Shown here in pieces: positions 30,032 to 39,277 of a stretch of DNA of 64,000 nt (within the stretch, counting starts at the first letter, position 1; the number at the start of each line of letters is the position of its first letter). A program made the translations under genes and the position numbers. Source of the stretch: Hexactinellida sp. DTS-2022 (lineage: Eukaryota; Porifera; Hexactinellida); the NCBI GenBank assembly GCA_028753945.1, contig JAPNXP010000012.1, positions 4,858,501-4,922,500 on the forward strand. The letters are read 5' to 3'. The notes below the pieces were generated by a model that was not told the origin of the DNA, ran no database searches, and was given only the letters and a program-made list of their open reading frames with translations.

Positions 30032-30430
30032 TTAGTCTTGATTGTGGAATAGATTTCGACCGCCACAAATAACACTTCCGTTCGTTAAAGATTCTAGCTT
30101 GTAGTTATATAGCACATTCTTACAACGCTGATCAATTATTAAATCACTTTTCGTTCTAGCGATAGCTCCATAGCAATAAAGAGTCAATGCTAATATTAAT
30201 GAAGAAATTGTCCATTTCAACTGTGCGAACTGATCAATAAGCGTGCTGAAAGGAACGCGTTCGTCCTCAAGATATCTGTACACATTAATAAATAGGGACA
30301 TTATAGTCATGAAAAAAACAATTTTCCAGAAAATAGCAATATTCTTATGTCTCTGAATGATCTCGCTTAATCGTTCCTTAAAGAAATGAAAATCTTCTAA
30401 TTTAAACTGGGATCTGCTTTGATAATGCAT
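30032..30430 (-). CDS. CNEP1R1: Nuclear envelope phosphatase regulatory subunit 1 (TMEM188)
   Basis: A 132-aa single exon from the ATG at 30430. The layout fits CNEP1R1: a short N-terminal helix LEDFHFFKERLSEIIQ, two membrane helices (about 38-56 and 76-96), then the conserved tail RCKNVLYNYKLES...GRN. The human protein is 125 aa. CNEP1R1 stabilises the phosphatase CTDNEP1 at the ER/nuclear envelope, which dephosphorylates lipin and so controls membrane lipid synthesis. Sequence similarity is moderate; topology, length and the RCxxVLxxYN tail support the call. Confidence 0.8.
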   Translation of the reverse strand: MHYQSRSQFKLEDFHFFKERLSEIIQRHKNIAIFWKIVFFMTIMSLFINVYRYLEDERVPFSTLIDQFAQLKWTISSLILALTLYCYGAIARTKSDLIIDQRCKNVLYNYKLESLTNGSVICGGRNLFHNQD

Positions 30431-31412
30431 TTCTAAAAAAACATACAAAAACTAATTAAAATAATGACATTTTAAAACGTAATAGAATCGCAAATGTACC
30501 ACAGGACACACTCATGGGTGTAACCAGTGTAAACACTCAGGGTGCCACTCCCAAACAACAAACAGCATTGCCCCTTCCCTAGTCACGATTTTTCGGAATA
30601 AAATATGTTCATTTTGTGGGAACATGATAAACACAACTTGTTGATGAATTCGTAAGGATGAGCAGCGGCAGGCAAGATTTGCTCTTGGGGGTGACAGTAC
30701 GTGTATTGATCTTCTGTTATGGCAGCACCTGTTCAACTAAGTTCGCTGCACACCAATTATACCCCCCCCTGCCCCTACACACCGGATAACTAGTAAACGT
30801 AGAAATTAACAATACAGGTGTTTCCAAATAGGGCACAGTTTGACAAGAAAGTTCAGCTTTAATTAAAATCATTCTATGTCAGATCTGTTGTTTAAGTCTC
30901 GTCTTATAATAAAATCTTGTAATGTAAATTAAATACAATTACAGAAACACCTTAATATGTATATTAAAATGTAACACGGTAAACAAACTAATCTGCCTTT
31001 AATTTAGTGATAAACAGATAGTAATAGATTTTATCCATACGTACAATTAATTGATATATTGAGCAGCCACTAAACTATATTTAGTTACAATTAGAGCATT
31101 CTGGAATAGGATATAATTTGCTAAATTGAGCAGCCACTAAACTATTTAGTATAATTAGAGTATTCTAGAATATAATTTGCTGACTATAGCTACAAAGCAA
31201 ACTCCACATAAGTGTATGGAAGATAATTGCTGACATAACTATATTAGGAGTTTTATCAATGACACGGCTCATAAATTAAATAAGCATCCGGAATAATACT
31301 ACCAGTTGGTAGGATAGAATTTGTATAAATAATGTCGAAAAAATAAAATTGTAAAAGAAACAAATTACACATTTGAAGCTAAAGATCGATATCAAATTGA
31401 TTAGAAATAATA
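30431..31412. other. Intergenic upstream of alpha-tubulin, with a two-unit tandem repeat
   Basis: CNEP1R1 (minus) and alpha-tubulin (plus) diverge from here. A 67-bp unit starting TTGAGCAGCCACTAAACTAT occurs at 31059 and 31126. An AC/CCCCC patch lies at 30760-30790. No other exon found. Confidence 0.6.
31059..31190. repeat. Two-unit 67-bp tandem repeat
   Basis: The units at 31059 and 31126 both start TTGAGCAGCCACTAAACTAT and end TATAATTTGCT; the second has a few deletions. It lies 220-350 bp before the alpha-tubulin start codon and may be promoter sequence. Confidence 0.85.
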
Positions 31413-33124
31413 ATGGTTAGTTGAGCCACCCATTGTAGAAATTAGCTGTTATAAAGAACAAGTAAACCAAATCTGTAGGAACTTATATTTTAGTTATACT
31501 ACGCATTGTTATACATACGTGTTTTCTCTAGAGGGAAATAATATCTATCCATGTGGGTCAGGCCGGGTGTCAAATCGGACAGTCATGTTGGGAGCTGTAC
31601 GCACTGGAGCACGGAATCAATAAGGATGGGACCATGGATGAGGTCCCTGGAAAATCCGATCTTGATTCGGTAGGAACTTTCTTCCAAAACACAAGAACAG
31701 GTCAATGGGTCCCACGCTCAGTATTTGTAGATCTAGAGCCTTCAGTTGTGGGTAAGTTAGCATTTAGTTTGCAATACAAAGTAGCAACAAACTGCCGTTA
31801 GTAATACTGTATAGATATCAGAGTATATTACACATTGAGTCCCGTTTAGATGAAATCCGCAACGGTCCCTTCCGCAAGATGTTCCACCCTTCCCAGCTGA
31901 TTTCTGGGAAGGAAGACGCAGCTAACAACTTCTCGCGCGGGTACAACACAGTAGGACAGGGCATGGTAAAGGAGACCATGGACAGGATAAGGAAAGAGGT
32001 GGACAAGTGCGAGGAGAGAGCGCAGGGGTTCTTGATCTTCCACTCGCTAGGGGGCGGCACCGGGTCTGGGTTCACAAGTTTGTTGACGAATGAATTGAAA
32101 TCGCAGGTAGGTTTCACAATATATATTTGCTTACTACGTATTACTGTGTACTTAATCTACCGTTTCTTCACCATTTAGTTCGGAAGTAAAACTTCAATGT
32201 TAGAATTCGGGATAATCCCAGCCCCCCGGGTGAGCACCAGTGTGGTGGAGCCATACAACGCAGTGCACTCTATGCACTTCAGCTCTATCGAGCACTACAA
32301 CGTGTCCTTCCTACTGGACAATGAAGCGATATACCAGATCTGTAAGAATAATCTAGAATTGGAGCGACCTGCTTACTCAGACCTAAACCAACTCGTTTGT
32401 CAAACTGTGTCTTCGATTACGTCATCACTGAGGTTCCCAGGGCAGCTGAACGTGGATCTGAGTGAATTCGAGGTTAACCTTGTTCCCTTTCCGAAGATCC
32501 ACTATCCGCTCTCCTCCTACTCGCCGATCAGCTCGAGAGGCAGAGCTTCTAAGGCCCAGTTCTCCGTTAGGGAGATAACCTCTGAGTGCTTCGAACCAGA
32601 TAACCACATGATCAAGTGCGACCCTCGCATGCACAAGTACCTCTCCTGCTGTCTGCTATACAGAGGCGACGTTCTACCGCGCGACATGACCAAGTCAATT
32701 GAGCATATCAGGAACCAGTCCAACTTTCAGTTCGTGGACTGGATACCTTGTTCCTTCAAGGTGGGCATCACCCCGCAGGTTGCCAAAGTGCCTAAGAGTT
32801 CATGCATGGCTGAGGTGAGTTTATAACATAAGCTAAGTACGCTAATTAGCAAGGAATTTGAGATTTAATAATACAATACTTCTGTAGGTGCCCAGGACCG
32901 CCTGTCTGCTATCTAACAGCACCGCAATCTCCGACACATGGGTCGGACTCGCGGAAAAGTTTGACATGATGTTTTCCAAGAGAGCGTTTGTGCACTGGTT
33001 CGTAGGAGAGGGAATGGAGGAAGGGGAGTTCTTGGATGCAAGGGACTCTCTGGCCGTGCTAACAAAGGACTATCAAGAGCTAAATGGAAATAGCGAGGCA
33101 GAACAATCTGAGGATTATTTCTGA
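31413..33124 (+). CDS. Divergent alpha-tubulin
   Basis: Five exons: 31413-31415 (only ATG), 31532-31751, 31850-32106, 32179-32814 and 32888-33124, giving 450 aa. The intron directly after the start codon is an old tubulin intron position; the first exon is inferred from ATG|GTTAGT and the phase-0 acceptor TTTCTCTAG before [19 protein letters not shown]-binding text is intact ([18 protein letters not shown]) and the alpha-specific catalytic Glu of DLSEFEVNL is present. It is unusually divergent for tubulin: the Lys40 loop reads [16 protein letters not shown], one residue shorter with no Lys at position 40, and the tail ends SEDYF with Phe in place of Tyr. Probably a specialised paralog (for example germline or ciliary); a canonical alpha-tubulin should exist elsewhere. 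Confidence 0.93.
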
Positions 33125-33341
33125 AAATAAATACTTCCACCCCTACATACCTCAATCTTCATGTAATATGCAAATAGTTCCCCCTGAGCTTTTCATACTA
33201 AATTGGTGTACGTATATATTATAAGTTGTTATATTTTGTGAAATGTAAATGCAAGTTATTTATTTATTATTAAAAAGTTCCTACTATAATTTTTCAATTG
33301 AAGGTCAATAAGTAGGCGCGTAATTGGGGCATAGAGTAGTA

Positions 33342-33374
33342 GCGTATGCGCCAGAGGGAGAGTAGCGCATGCGC
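33342..33374. promoter_or_regulatory. Two NRF1-like GCGCATGCGC motifs
   Basis: GCGTATGCGCC at about 33342-33352 and the perfect palindrome GCGCATGCGC at 33365-33374 lie in direct repeats (GTAGCGxATGCGCCAG). They match the NRF1 consensus. No adjacent gene start is evident within 4 kb downstream on the plus strand, so function is uncertain. Confidence 0.3.
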
Positions 33375-33462
33375 CAGGGACTTTTTAATAGATCGGAATA
33401 TACGATTCCTGAAAATTAAACATTTTTGGTACGGACATACATTGTAAAAAGTCGTATTAGAA

Positions 33463-33929
33463 CAGGGGTTCTTAACCTTTTTTATGTAATTTCCCCTTTT
33501 GGCCTGTTCACTCTACCCTATTTCCCCCTTCATTTGTATAAGGAAAATGTAGCCATGAACAAGCAACCTTTTGGATGTCTGTTGGTTACATATTTAGCAA
33601 ACCATAGAGCATAACATCAATATGATTGGTGATCAGTACTTTTGAAATGACCTATGTAGATTCTCATACCTGCCAACCTATTTGAGATATATCCCTGTAC
33701 AAGGCTCCTATTTCCCCCTGTACATTGGCCAAAATCCCTGTACACCCCAAAAAATCTTTCTTGTAAAGGTGAAAACATTAGTTTATATCGACTGTACAGG
33801 GAATCCCTGTATGCTCGAATAGGAACAGAATATTTAACAAAACAAAATGCTATATTTAGATGGTGTAGACATGTTTAGGTATTAAGAAATTTCCCCCCAG
33901 GGGGAAATTTGCCCCAGGTAGAACTCCTG
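33463..33929. mobile_element. hAT-like element with perfect 8-bp target duplication
   Basis: Ends CAGGGGTTCTTAACC and GGTAGAACTCCTG bound 467 bp. TATTAGAA is repeated exactly outside both ends (33455-33462 and 33930-33937). The interior repeats TTTCCCCCTG/CCCTGTACA motifs. The ORF at 33426-33614 lies in it and is not a gene. Confidence 0.92.
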
Positions 33930-34047
33930 TATTAGAACGAGTACTAAATGATGTCGGCTTAAAAATTACTCTCGATATCATCCGCTAAATAGTAAGGAAC
34001 ACTTCAAAATCGAGGTTACTATTCGAAATCATAATCTACTCGTGAAT

Positions 34048-34361
34048 CAGGGGCGTCAGAAGGGGGGGGCACAAGGGGGCACGTGCCCCCCTCAAAAATC
34101 TCGGTGCCCCCCCCACGGTGCCCCCCTCACCTGTGCATCCCCTCGCCTGTGCCCCCTTCCCCTGTCCTAATAGATGAAATACAACACCAATGATATACAT
34201 GAGTTCAAATGTCATGATACTACTGCTCTTATTCGATGTTAAACTATCAAAAAAGACATAAAATCACGTGGGGTTTTATACTACTAAGAATTAGTTTTGG
34301 TCTGTGCCCCCCCCTAAAATCTGATTGCCCCCTCTCCGATTACACGCTTCCGACGCCCCTG
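34048..34361. mobile_element. hAT-like element with perfect 8-bp target duplication
   Basis: Terminal inverted repeats CAGGGGCGTCAGAAG and CTTCCGACGCCCCTG bound 314 bp. TCGTGAAT flanks both sides exactly (34040-34047 and 34362-34369). The interior contains many GTGCCCCC blocks on either strand. It lies 118 bp from the previous hAT-like element. Confidence 0.93.
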
Positions 34362-34427
34362 TCGTGAATTCACTTTTCTTGACTATTATGTATGGATCAA
34401 GTATAGTATAGAAATTTGATTAAATAA

Positions 34428-35025
34428 AAAACATAGTTAAAAAAAAACATGTTAAAAAAAAAACATGTTTAAAAAAAACATGTTTAAAAAAAACATGTTT
34501 AAAAAAAAACATGTTTAAAAAAAAACATGTTTAAAAAAAAACATGTTTAAAAAAAAACATGTTTAAAAAAAAACATGTTTAAAAAAAAACATGTTTAAAA
34601 AAAAACATGTTCAAAAAAAAACATGTTCAAAAAAAAACATGTTTAAAAAAAAACATGTTTTAATTAAAACATGTTTTAAAAAAAACATGTTAAAAAAAAA
34701 ACATGTTTAAAAAAACATGTTTAAAAAAAAACATGTTTAAAAAAAAACATGTTTAAAAAAAAACATGTTTAAAAAAAAACATGTTTAAAAAAAAACATGT
34801 TTAAAAAAAAACATGTTTAAAAAAAAACATGTTTAAAAAAAAACATGTTTAAAAAAAAACATGTTTAAAAAAAAACATGTTTAAAAAAAAACATGTTTTA
34901 ATTAAAACATGTTTTTAAAAAAACATGTTTAAAAAAAAACATGTTTAAAAAAAACAAGTTTAAAAAAAAACATGTTTAAAAAAAAACATGTTTAAAAAAA
35001 AACATGTTTAAAAAAAAACATGTTT
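34428..35025. repeat. Palindromic AAACATGTTT tandem array
   Basis: About 45 tandem units of roughly 13 bp, each an AAACATGTTT palindrome separated by a run of A. Rare variants include ACATGTTC, an ACAAGTTT and two TTTTAATTAAAACATG junctions. The array adjoins the 20-bp minisatellite, and a single ACTTGTTTTTAAAAAAACAT relic at 36407-36427 sits at the other side of it, so the minisatellite seems to have grown inside or beside this array. The palindromes could form cruciforms. Confidence 0.97.
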
Positions 35026-36415
35026 TTTCTTGAATTGGATTTCTTACTCTTAAAATTGGATTTCTTGTTTCTTGAATTGGATTTCTTGTTCTTGAATTGG
35101 ATTTCTTGTTCTTGAATTGGATTTCTTACTCTTGAAATTGGATTTCTTGTTCTAGATTTGGATTTCTTGCTCTTGAAAGTGGATTTCTTGCTCTTGAAAT
35201 TGGATTTCTTGTTCTTGAATTGGATTTCTTGTTCTTGAATTGGATTTCTTGTTCTTGAATTGGATTTCTTGTTCTTAAAATGGATTTCTTGTTCTTGAAA
35301 GTGGATTTCTTGTTCTTGAAAGTGGATTTCTTGCTCTTGAATTGGATTTCTTGTTCTTGAAATTGAATTTCCTGTTGTTGAATTGGATTTCTTGTTCTTG
35401 AATCGGATTTCTTGATCTTGAAATTGAATTTCTTGTTCTTGAATAGGATTTCTTGTTCTTGAAAGTGGATTTCTTGTTCTTGAAATTGGATTTCTTGTTC
35501 TTGAAATTGGATTTCTTGTTCTAGATTTGGATTTCTTGCTCTTGAATTGGATTTCTTGTTTCTTGAATTGGATTTCTTGTTCTTGAATTGGATTTCTTGT
35601 TCTTGAAATTGGATTTCTTGTTCTAGAATTGGATTTCTTGCTCTTGAATTGGATTTCTTGTTTCTTGAATTGGATTTCTTGTTTCTTGAATTGGATTTCT
35701 TGTTCTTGAATTGGATTTCTTGTTCTTGAATTGGATTTCTTGTTCTTGAATAGGATTTCTTGTTCTTGAAAGTGGATTTCTTGTTCTTGAAATTTGATTT
35801 CTTACTCTTGAATTGGATTTCTTACTCTTGAAATTTGATTTCTTACTCTTGAATTGGATTTCTTGTTCTTGAAATTGGATTTCTTGCTCTTGAATTGGAT
35901 TTCTTGTTCTTGAAATTGAATTTCCTGTTGTTGAATTGGATTTCTTGTTCTTGAATCGGATTTCTTGATCTTGAAATTGAATTTCTTGTTCTTGAATAGG
36001 ATTTCTTGTTCTTGAAAGTGGATTTCTTGTTCTTGAAATTGGATTTCTTGTTCTTGAAATTGGATTTCTTGTTCTAGATTTGGATTTCTTGCTCTTGAAT
36101 TGGATTTCTTGTTTCTTGAATTGGATTTCTTGTTCTTGAATTGGATTTCTTGTTCTTGAAATTGGATTTCTTGTTCTAGAATTGGATTTCTTGCTCTTGA
36201 ATTGGATTTCTTGTTTCTTGAATTGGATTTCTTGTTTCTTGAATTGGATTTCTTGTTCTTGAATTGGATTTCTTGTTCTTGAATTGGATTTCTTGTTCTT
36301 AAAATGGATTTCTTGTTCTTGAAAGTGGATTTCTTGTTTCTTGAATTGGATTTCTTGCTCTTGAAATTGGATTTCTTGTTTCTTGAATTGGATTTCTTGT
36401 TCTTAAAACTTGTTT
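35026..36415. repeat. 20-bp minisatellite with 553-bp higher-order repeat
   Basis: About 70 head-to-tail units of TTGGATTTCTTGTTCTTGAA, 19-22 bp long with recurring variants (CTTGAAAGTGG, TTCTAGATTTGG, TTTCTTGAATTGG). A rare variant string (CCTGTTGTTGAATTGGATTT) at 35371 recurs at 35924, and GTTCTAGATTTGG at 35518 recurs at 36071: both spaced 553 bp, so about 425 bp were duplicated as a block. On the minus strand the array is open for 212 codons (repeating NKKSNSR), but nothing else suggests a gene. Confidence 0.96.
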
Positions 36416-36465
36416 TTAAAAAAACATGTAAAAAGTACACTGGACATGTCCATTATGTATGTTAC

Positions 36466-36701
36466 GGAAGATGTTGGCGATTGGAAGATGTTGGCTAAAC
36501 GCCAACATCTACCGCGGAAGATGTTGGCTCGGGGAATTTGTATGGCTTTCTTCAGCACTAATGAGGTTTCAGTTAACCACAGCACTGATCAGGTTTCCAG
36601 TTATGTAGCATATATAAGGTTTCCGGTAACATTTGCAGTAATAAGGCTTCCACAAATAAAATTTTGTAAACGCCAACATCTTCCTGTTGGAAGATGTTGG
36701 C
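36466..36701. repeat. GGAAGATGTTGGC direct and inverted repeats
   Basis: GGAAGATGTTGGC occurs at 36466, 36483, 36516 and 36689; inverted partners are GCCAACATCT at 36501 and GCCAACATCTTCC at 36672. The last pair makes a perfect 13-bp stem with a 4-nt loop. Between them ATAAGGTTTCC-like motifs recur every 20-40 bp. Probably a degraded foldback element. Confidence 0.75.
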
Positions 36702-36717
36702 TCGGGAATTACAAATA

Positions 36718-36911
36718 CAGTCAGGTTCTTTTATTATGAACATTCAAGGGACCAAAAATTGTGTTCATAATAGAGAGACTTCATAATAAGCCAACTCAAC
36801 TTAATACAAACCCTATGTAAGTTGTTAAATTGGGACCGTAGGGTTTGTTCATAATAAAAAATCTTCATATTAAGCAGACGAAATCTTGTTCATAATAAGC
36901 AGACCTGACTG
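36718..36911. mobile_element. Pogo/Tigger-like MITE (CAGTCAGGT ends) with TA duplication
   Basis: A 194-bp element starting CAGTCAGGTTCTTTTATTAT and ending AATAAGCAGACCTGACTG, with TA on both sides (36716-36717 and 36912-36913). The interior shares GAACATTCAAGGGACCAAA and AATAGAGAGACTTCATAATA with the element in HAUS3 intron 2. Confidence 0.9.
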
Positions 36912-36913
36912 TA

Positions 36914-37769
36914 TAATTATTGATCTGAAATATAGATAATATGTAAATACTAGAAGTAAACATGAATATAAAAGTGAACTCTCGTTAATGTGTACAAGTA
37001 TGAACTCCTGTTAAATGAAAGGCTATCACCGGGACTGTTAGTTCTAGTTTGTAAGCACAAAGTATGCTACGGATTTGAAATTCTTCGTTCTAAAGAGTCC
37101 ACAGCAACAGTATTCAATCTATTGCTGACGTTATTTCAAACCCCCCACGTATAATTATATACGACAATGCGTGTAATTTACATAACACATGCATTATCAG
37201 GTTAGAACCTAGATCAAAATAATAAGTTCCCTCACTGATGAGAAAACTATCTATAAAACATTTAGGCATAAGTTAATACCTCGAAATATCATGGAAATAT
37301 GTTTTGGGCAACTTATGGCTCTTAGCCTCTTACTGGTCCGGATGAAGCATTTTGTTCGCCAAAATAATCTCCAACAATCCTATGCATGTTACAATGCGCA
37401 ATTCCAGGTCCGTACTAATCAAATTATTATTGGTGCGAAGTGACGTCATGTTACACCTGGCGAAAAGCGGATATCGTATAATGGTGCGACTACATAAAAT
37501 ATTGGTGCAGCCCCGCCGTACGGCACTGTATGTTATTTCACTTTTACACTTTTGTGCAATTTCAATAAGCTCTTTATGCTTCTTGGTTACATTAGAGATT
37601 TAAAGTTTATACATGACACCTTTGTCAAACTTAGGATAATATTGATACACTTTCAATGTTTCCCCCTAAAATTTGTGAAAGTGAAATACCCAATATATTC
37701 TCTGTTCTCTTTCTTTGTGCAGTAAGTAGAACTATCCTATAAGTCGCTATAGTTTTAGGTAGATTAGGT
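36914..37769. other. Region upstream of SKAP, no gene seen
   Basis: No recognisable exon. A CRE-like palindrome TGACGTCA is at 37441-37448. A strong acceptor-like tract (TTCTCTTTCTTTGTGCAG) ends at 37722, 48 bp before the SKAP ATG, suggesting a 5'-UTR intron or a spliced-leader site. Confidence 0.5.
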
Positions 37770-39074
37770 ATGTCCCTCTCGCCAGACCTCCAGGTGCTGA
37801 TCTCAGATCTCCACAGCTTCCTGACCGGGCCCCTGGCCCAGGAGGTTCTCTCGGAGGACTCGGAAGACAAGAGAGACGACCTCAGCTCCCGCCTGGGGAG
37901 GTACCTTCAGACCAGTCTCTCCACCAAGTCCCTCCCGCGTCTGAGGGTGCACCCGCCCGGTTCCGACCCGATCCTGCGAGGCAAGACGCTGTCAGCGGCC
38001 ACCGCCTCTCCAGAGCTGCCCAGGGCCCCTCCGCCCGGGGAAGTTAAAAGGGTCTCTCCCAAAGACCTCAGCGGCTCCGCTCTCAACGAGGGAATCATAG
38101 AGAAGCTCGGCGGAAAGAACCAGGAGAAATGGCAGAAGCGATACTGCGTCCTCACTCCCACCTATTTATACTTCTTCGAGAATGCCAAGAGCAAGAAGCA
38201 GAACAACCAGGTCTACATTCCCTCCTTCTCTGTCACTCCCGTTAAGGAGAAAGGCGACGAGAAGCACTACTGCTTCAAGCTGGGTTCCCACAAGGAGTCC
38301 AAGAGCTACTACTTCCGCGTTAACGACTCGGACACCTTCAGCAAGTGGATCCAGAGCTTGTCTCAGCTGTCCACCAACCGCAGCAGTCTCGTGGTCGGCG
38401 GCTCCATTCCCAGAGCCGAGACGATGGTATTTAACCAGGATGACGTCATATCCTCTGCCAGCTCCTCGGAGGAGGGAGACGTCCCTGCCGACACCAACCT
38501 CCTGGGGACCATAAAGGAGGACCCGGACCCTCCGCCCATCCCTCCTCCCACCAACAGGACCCCTAGGTCCCCACAGGTTCTCCGCAAGCTGTCCCCTATC
38601 TCCTCTGTCCAGCCCCCTACCAGCACCCTGTCCCCTCCCCCTCTCGTCGTGTCCCCTCCCGCGGCTGACGGCCCGCCCCCCCCCGCCCCGGTGCGCGGCG
38701 GCAGCGTGCTAGAGAAGGGCCCCGGCGTGTCCGTGCAGCAGCTACGGAAGATAAAGCACTCGCAGCTGAAGTCCCTGTCGGAGGCGCGGGAGAGCTTCGC
38801 GGAGACGGAGGAGGTGGACACGGAGCGGGTGTACGAGACCAGCGAGGAGGAGGACTTCCCCTACGACAAGATATACGTCGCCAAGTGGGACTTCGCCGGG
38901 GCGGAGAGCGACGAGCTCAGTTTCCAGAGGGGAGAGCTGCTGCTGGTGGCAGACCCGGCCCACTCCTCCGATTGGTGGATCGGAGACCTCCTGCACGCCG
39001 AGACGCTGCAGGCCCGCGACCAGTCCGGACTCTTCTACAGCGCGTATGCGGAGCCCGCATTCGTGAAGGTGTAG
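37770..39074 (+). CDS. SKAP: SKAP-like adaptor (PH + SH3)
   Basis: A complete 434-aa single exon, GC-rich. The N-terminal about 50 residues are helical (LQVLISDLHSFLTGPL), comparable with the SKAP dimerization region. A PH domain spans about 108-200 (IIEKLGGKNQEKWQKRYCVL...YYFRVNDSDTFSKWIQSL). A Pro-rich linker with PPPIPPPTNRTPRSP lies between. The SH3 domain is at about 370-432 (YVAKWDFAGAESDELSFQRGELLLV...WWIGDL). A YETSEEEDFPYDKIY segment with tyrosines directly precedes SH3, as in SKAP1/2, where Src-family kinases phosphorylate such sites. SKAP proteins couple to FYB/ADAP to control integrin adhesion. The SH3 ends earlier than usual for the ALYPxxYV motif (FYSAYAEPAFVKV). Confidence 0.85.
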   Translation: MSLSPDLQVLISDLHSFLTGPLAQEVLSEDSEDKRDDLSSRLGRYLQTSLSTKSLPRLRVHPPGSDPILRGKTLSAATASPELPRAPPPGEVKRVSPKDLSGSALNEGIIEKLGGKNQEKWQKRYCVLTPTYLYFFENAKSKKQNNQVYIPSFSVTPVKEKGDEKHYCFKLGSHKESKSYYFRVNDSDTFSKWIQSLSQLSTNRSSLVVGGSIPRAETMVFNQDDVISSASSSEEGDVPADTNLLGTIKEDPDPPPIPPPTNRTPRSPQVLRKLSPISSVQPPTSTLSPPPLVVSPPAADGPPPPAPVRGGSVLEKGPGVSVQQLRKIKHSQLKSLSEARESFAETEEVDTERVYETSEEEDFPYDKIYVAKWDFAGAESDELSFQRGELLLVADPAHSSDWWIGDLLHAETLQARDQSGLFYSAYAEPAFVKV

Positions 39075-39277
39075 CTGTTTGCTGTAGCCCTCAGGTCAGG
39101 CCGGTATGTACTGATACATATGTAGGAATTATATTTTATTTGGCTTTTTATTTTTTATATGCACTTTTGTAAATTTGTATATACAGTAGAGATCTGTTCT
39201 TCCATACTATTCTTACAATTCTGATAATGGCATTCCAGTGGTATCCACGGTAACTTGACAACACATTCCATCAGCCC

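Noticed and set aside
34428-36415. CRISPR-like array
   Set aside because: Repeats are directly tandem without unique spacers, in a eukaryotic genome; it is satellite DNA.
35802-36440. 212-codon minus-strand ORF of repeating NKKSNSR
   Set aside because: Open only because the 20-bp minisatellite lacks stops in that frame; units vary in length and the frame shifts between NKKSNSR-like and RNPIQEQEIQF-like readings, with no start context or conserved domain.
37352-37603. 83-codon ORF upstream of SKAP
   Set aside because: No domain, weak start context and followed by the acceptor-like tract that probably belongs to the SKAP 5' UTR.
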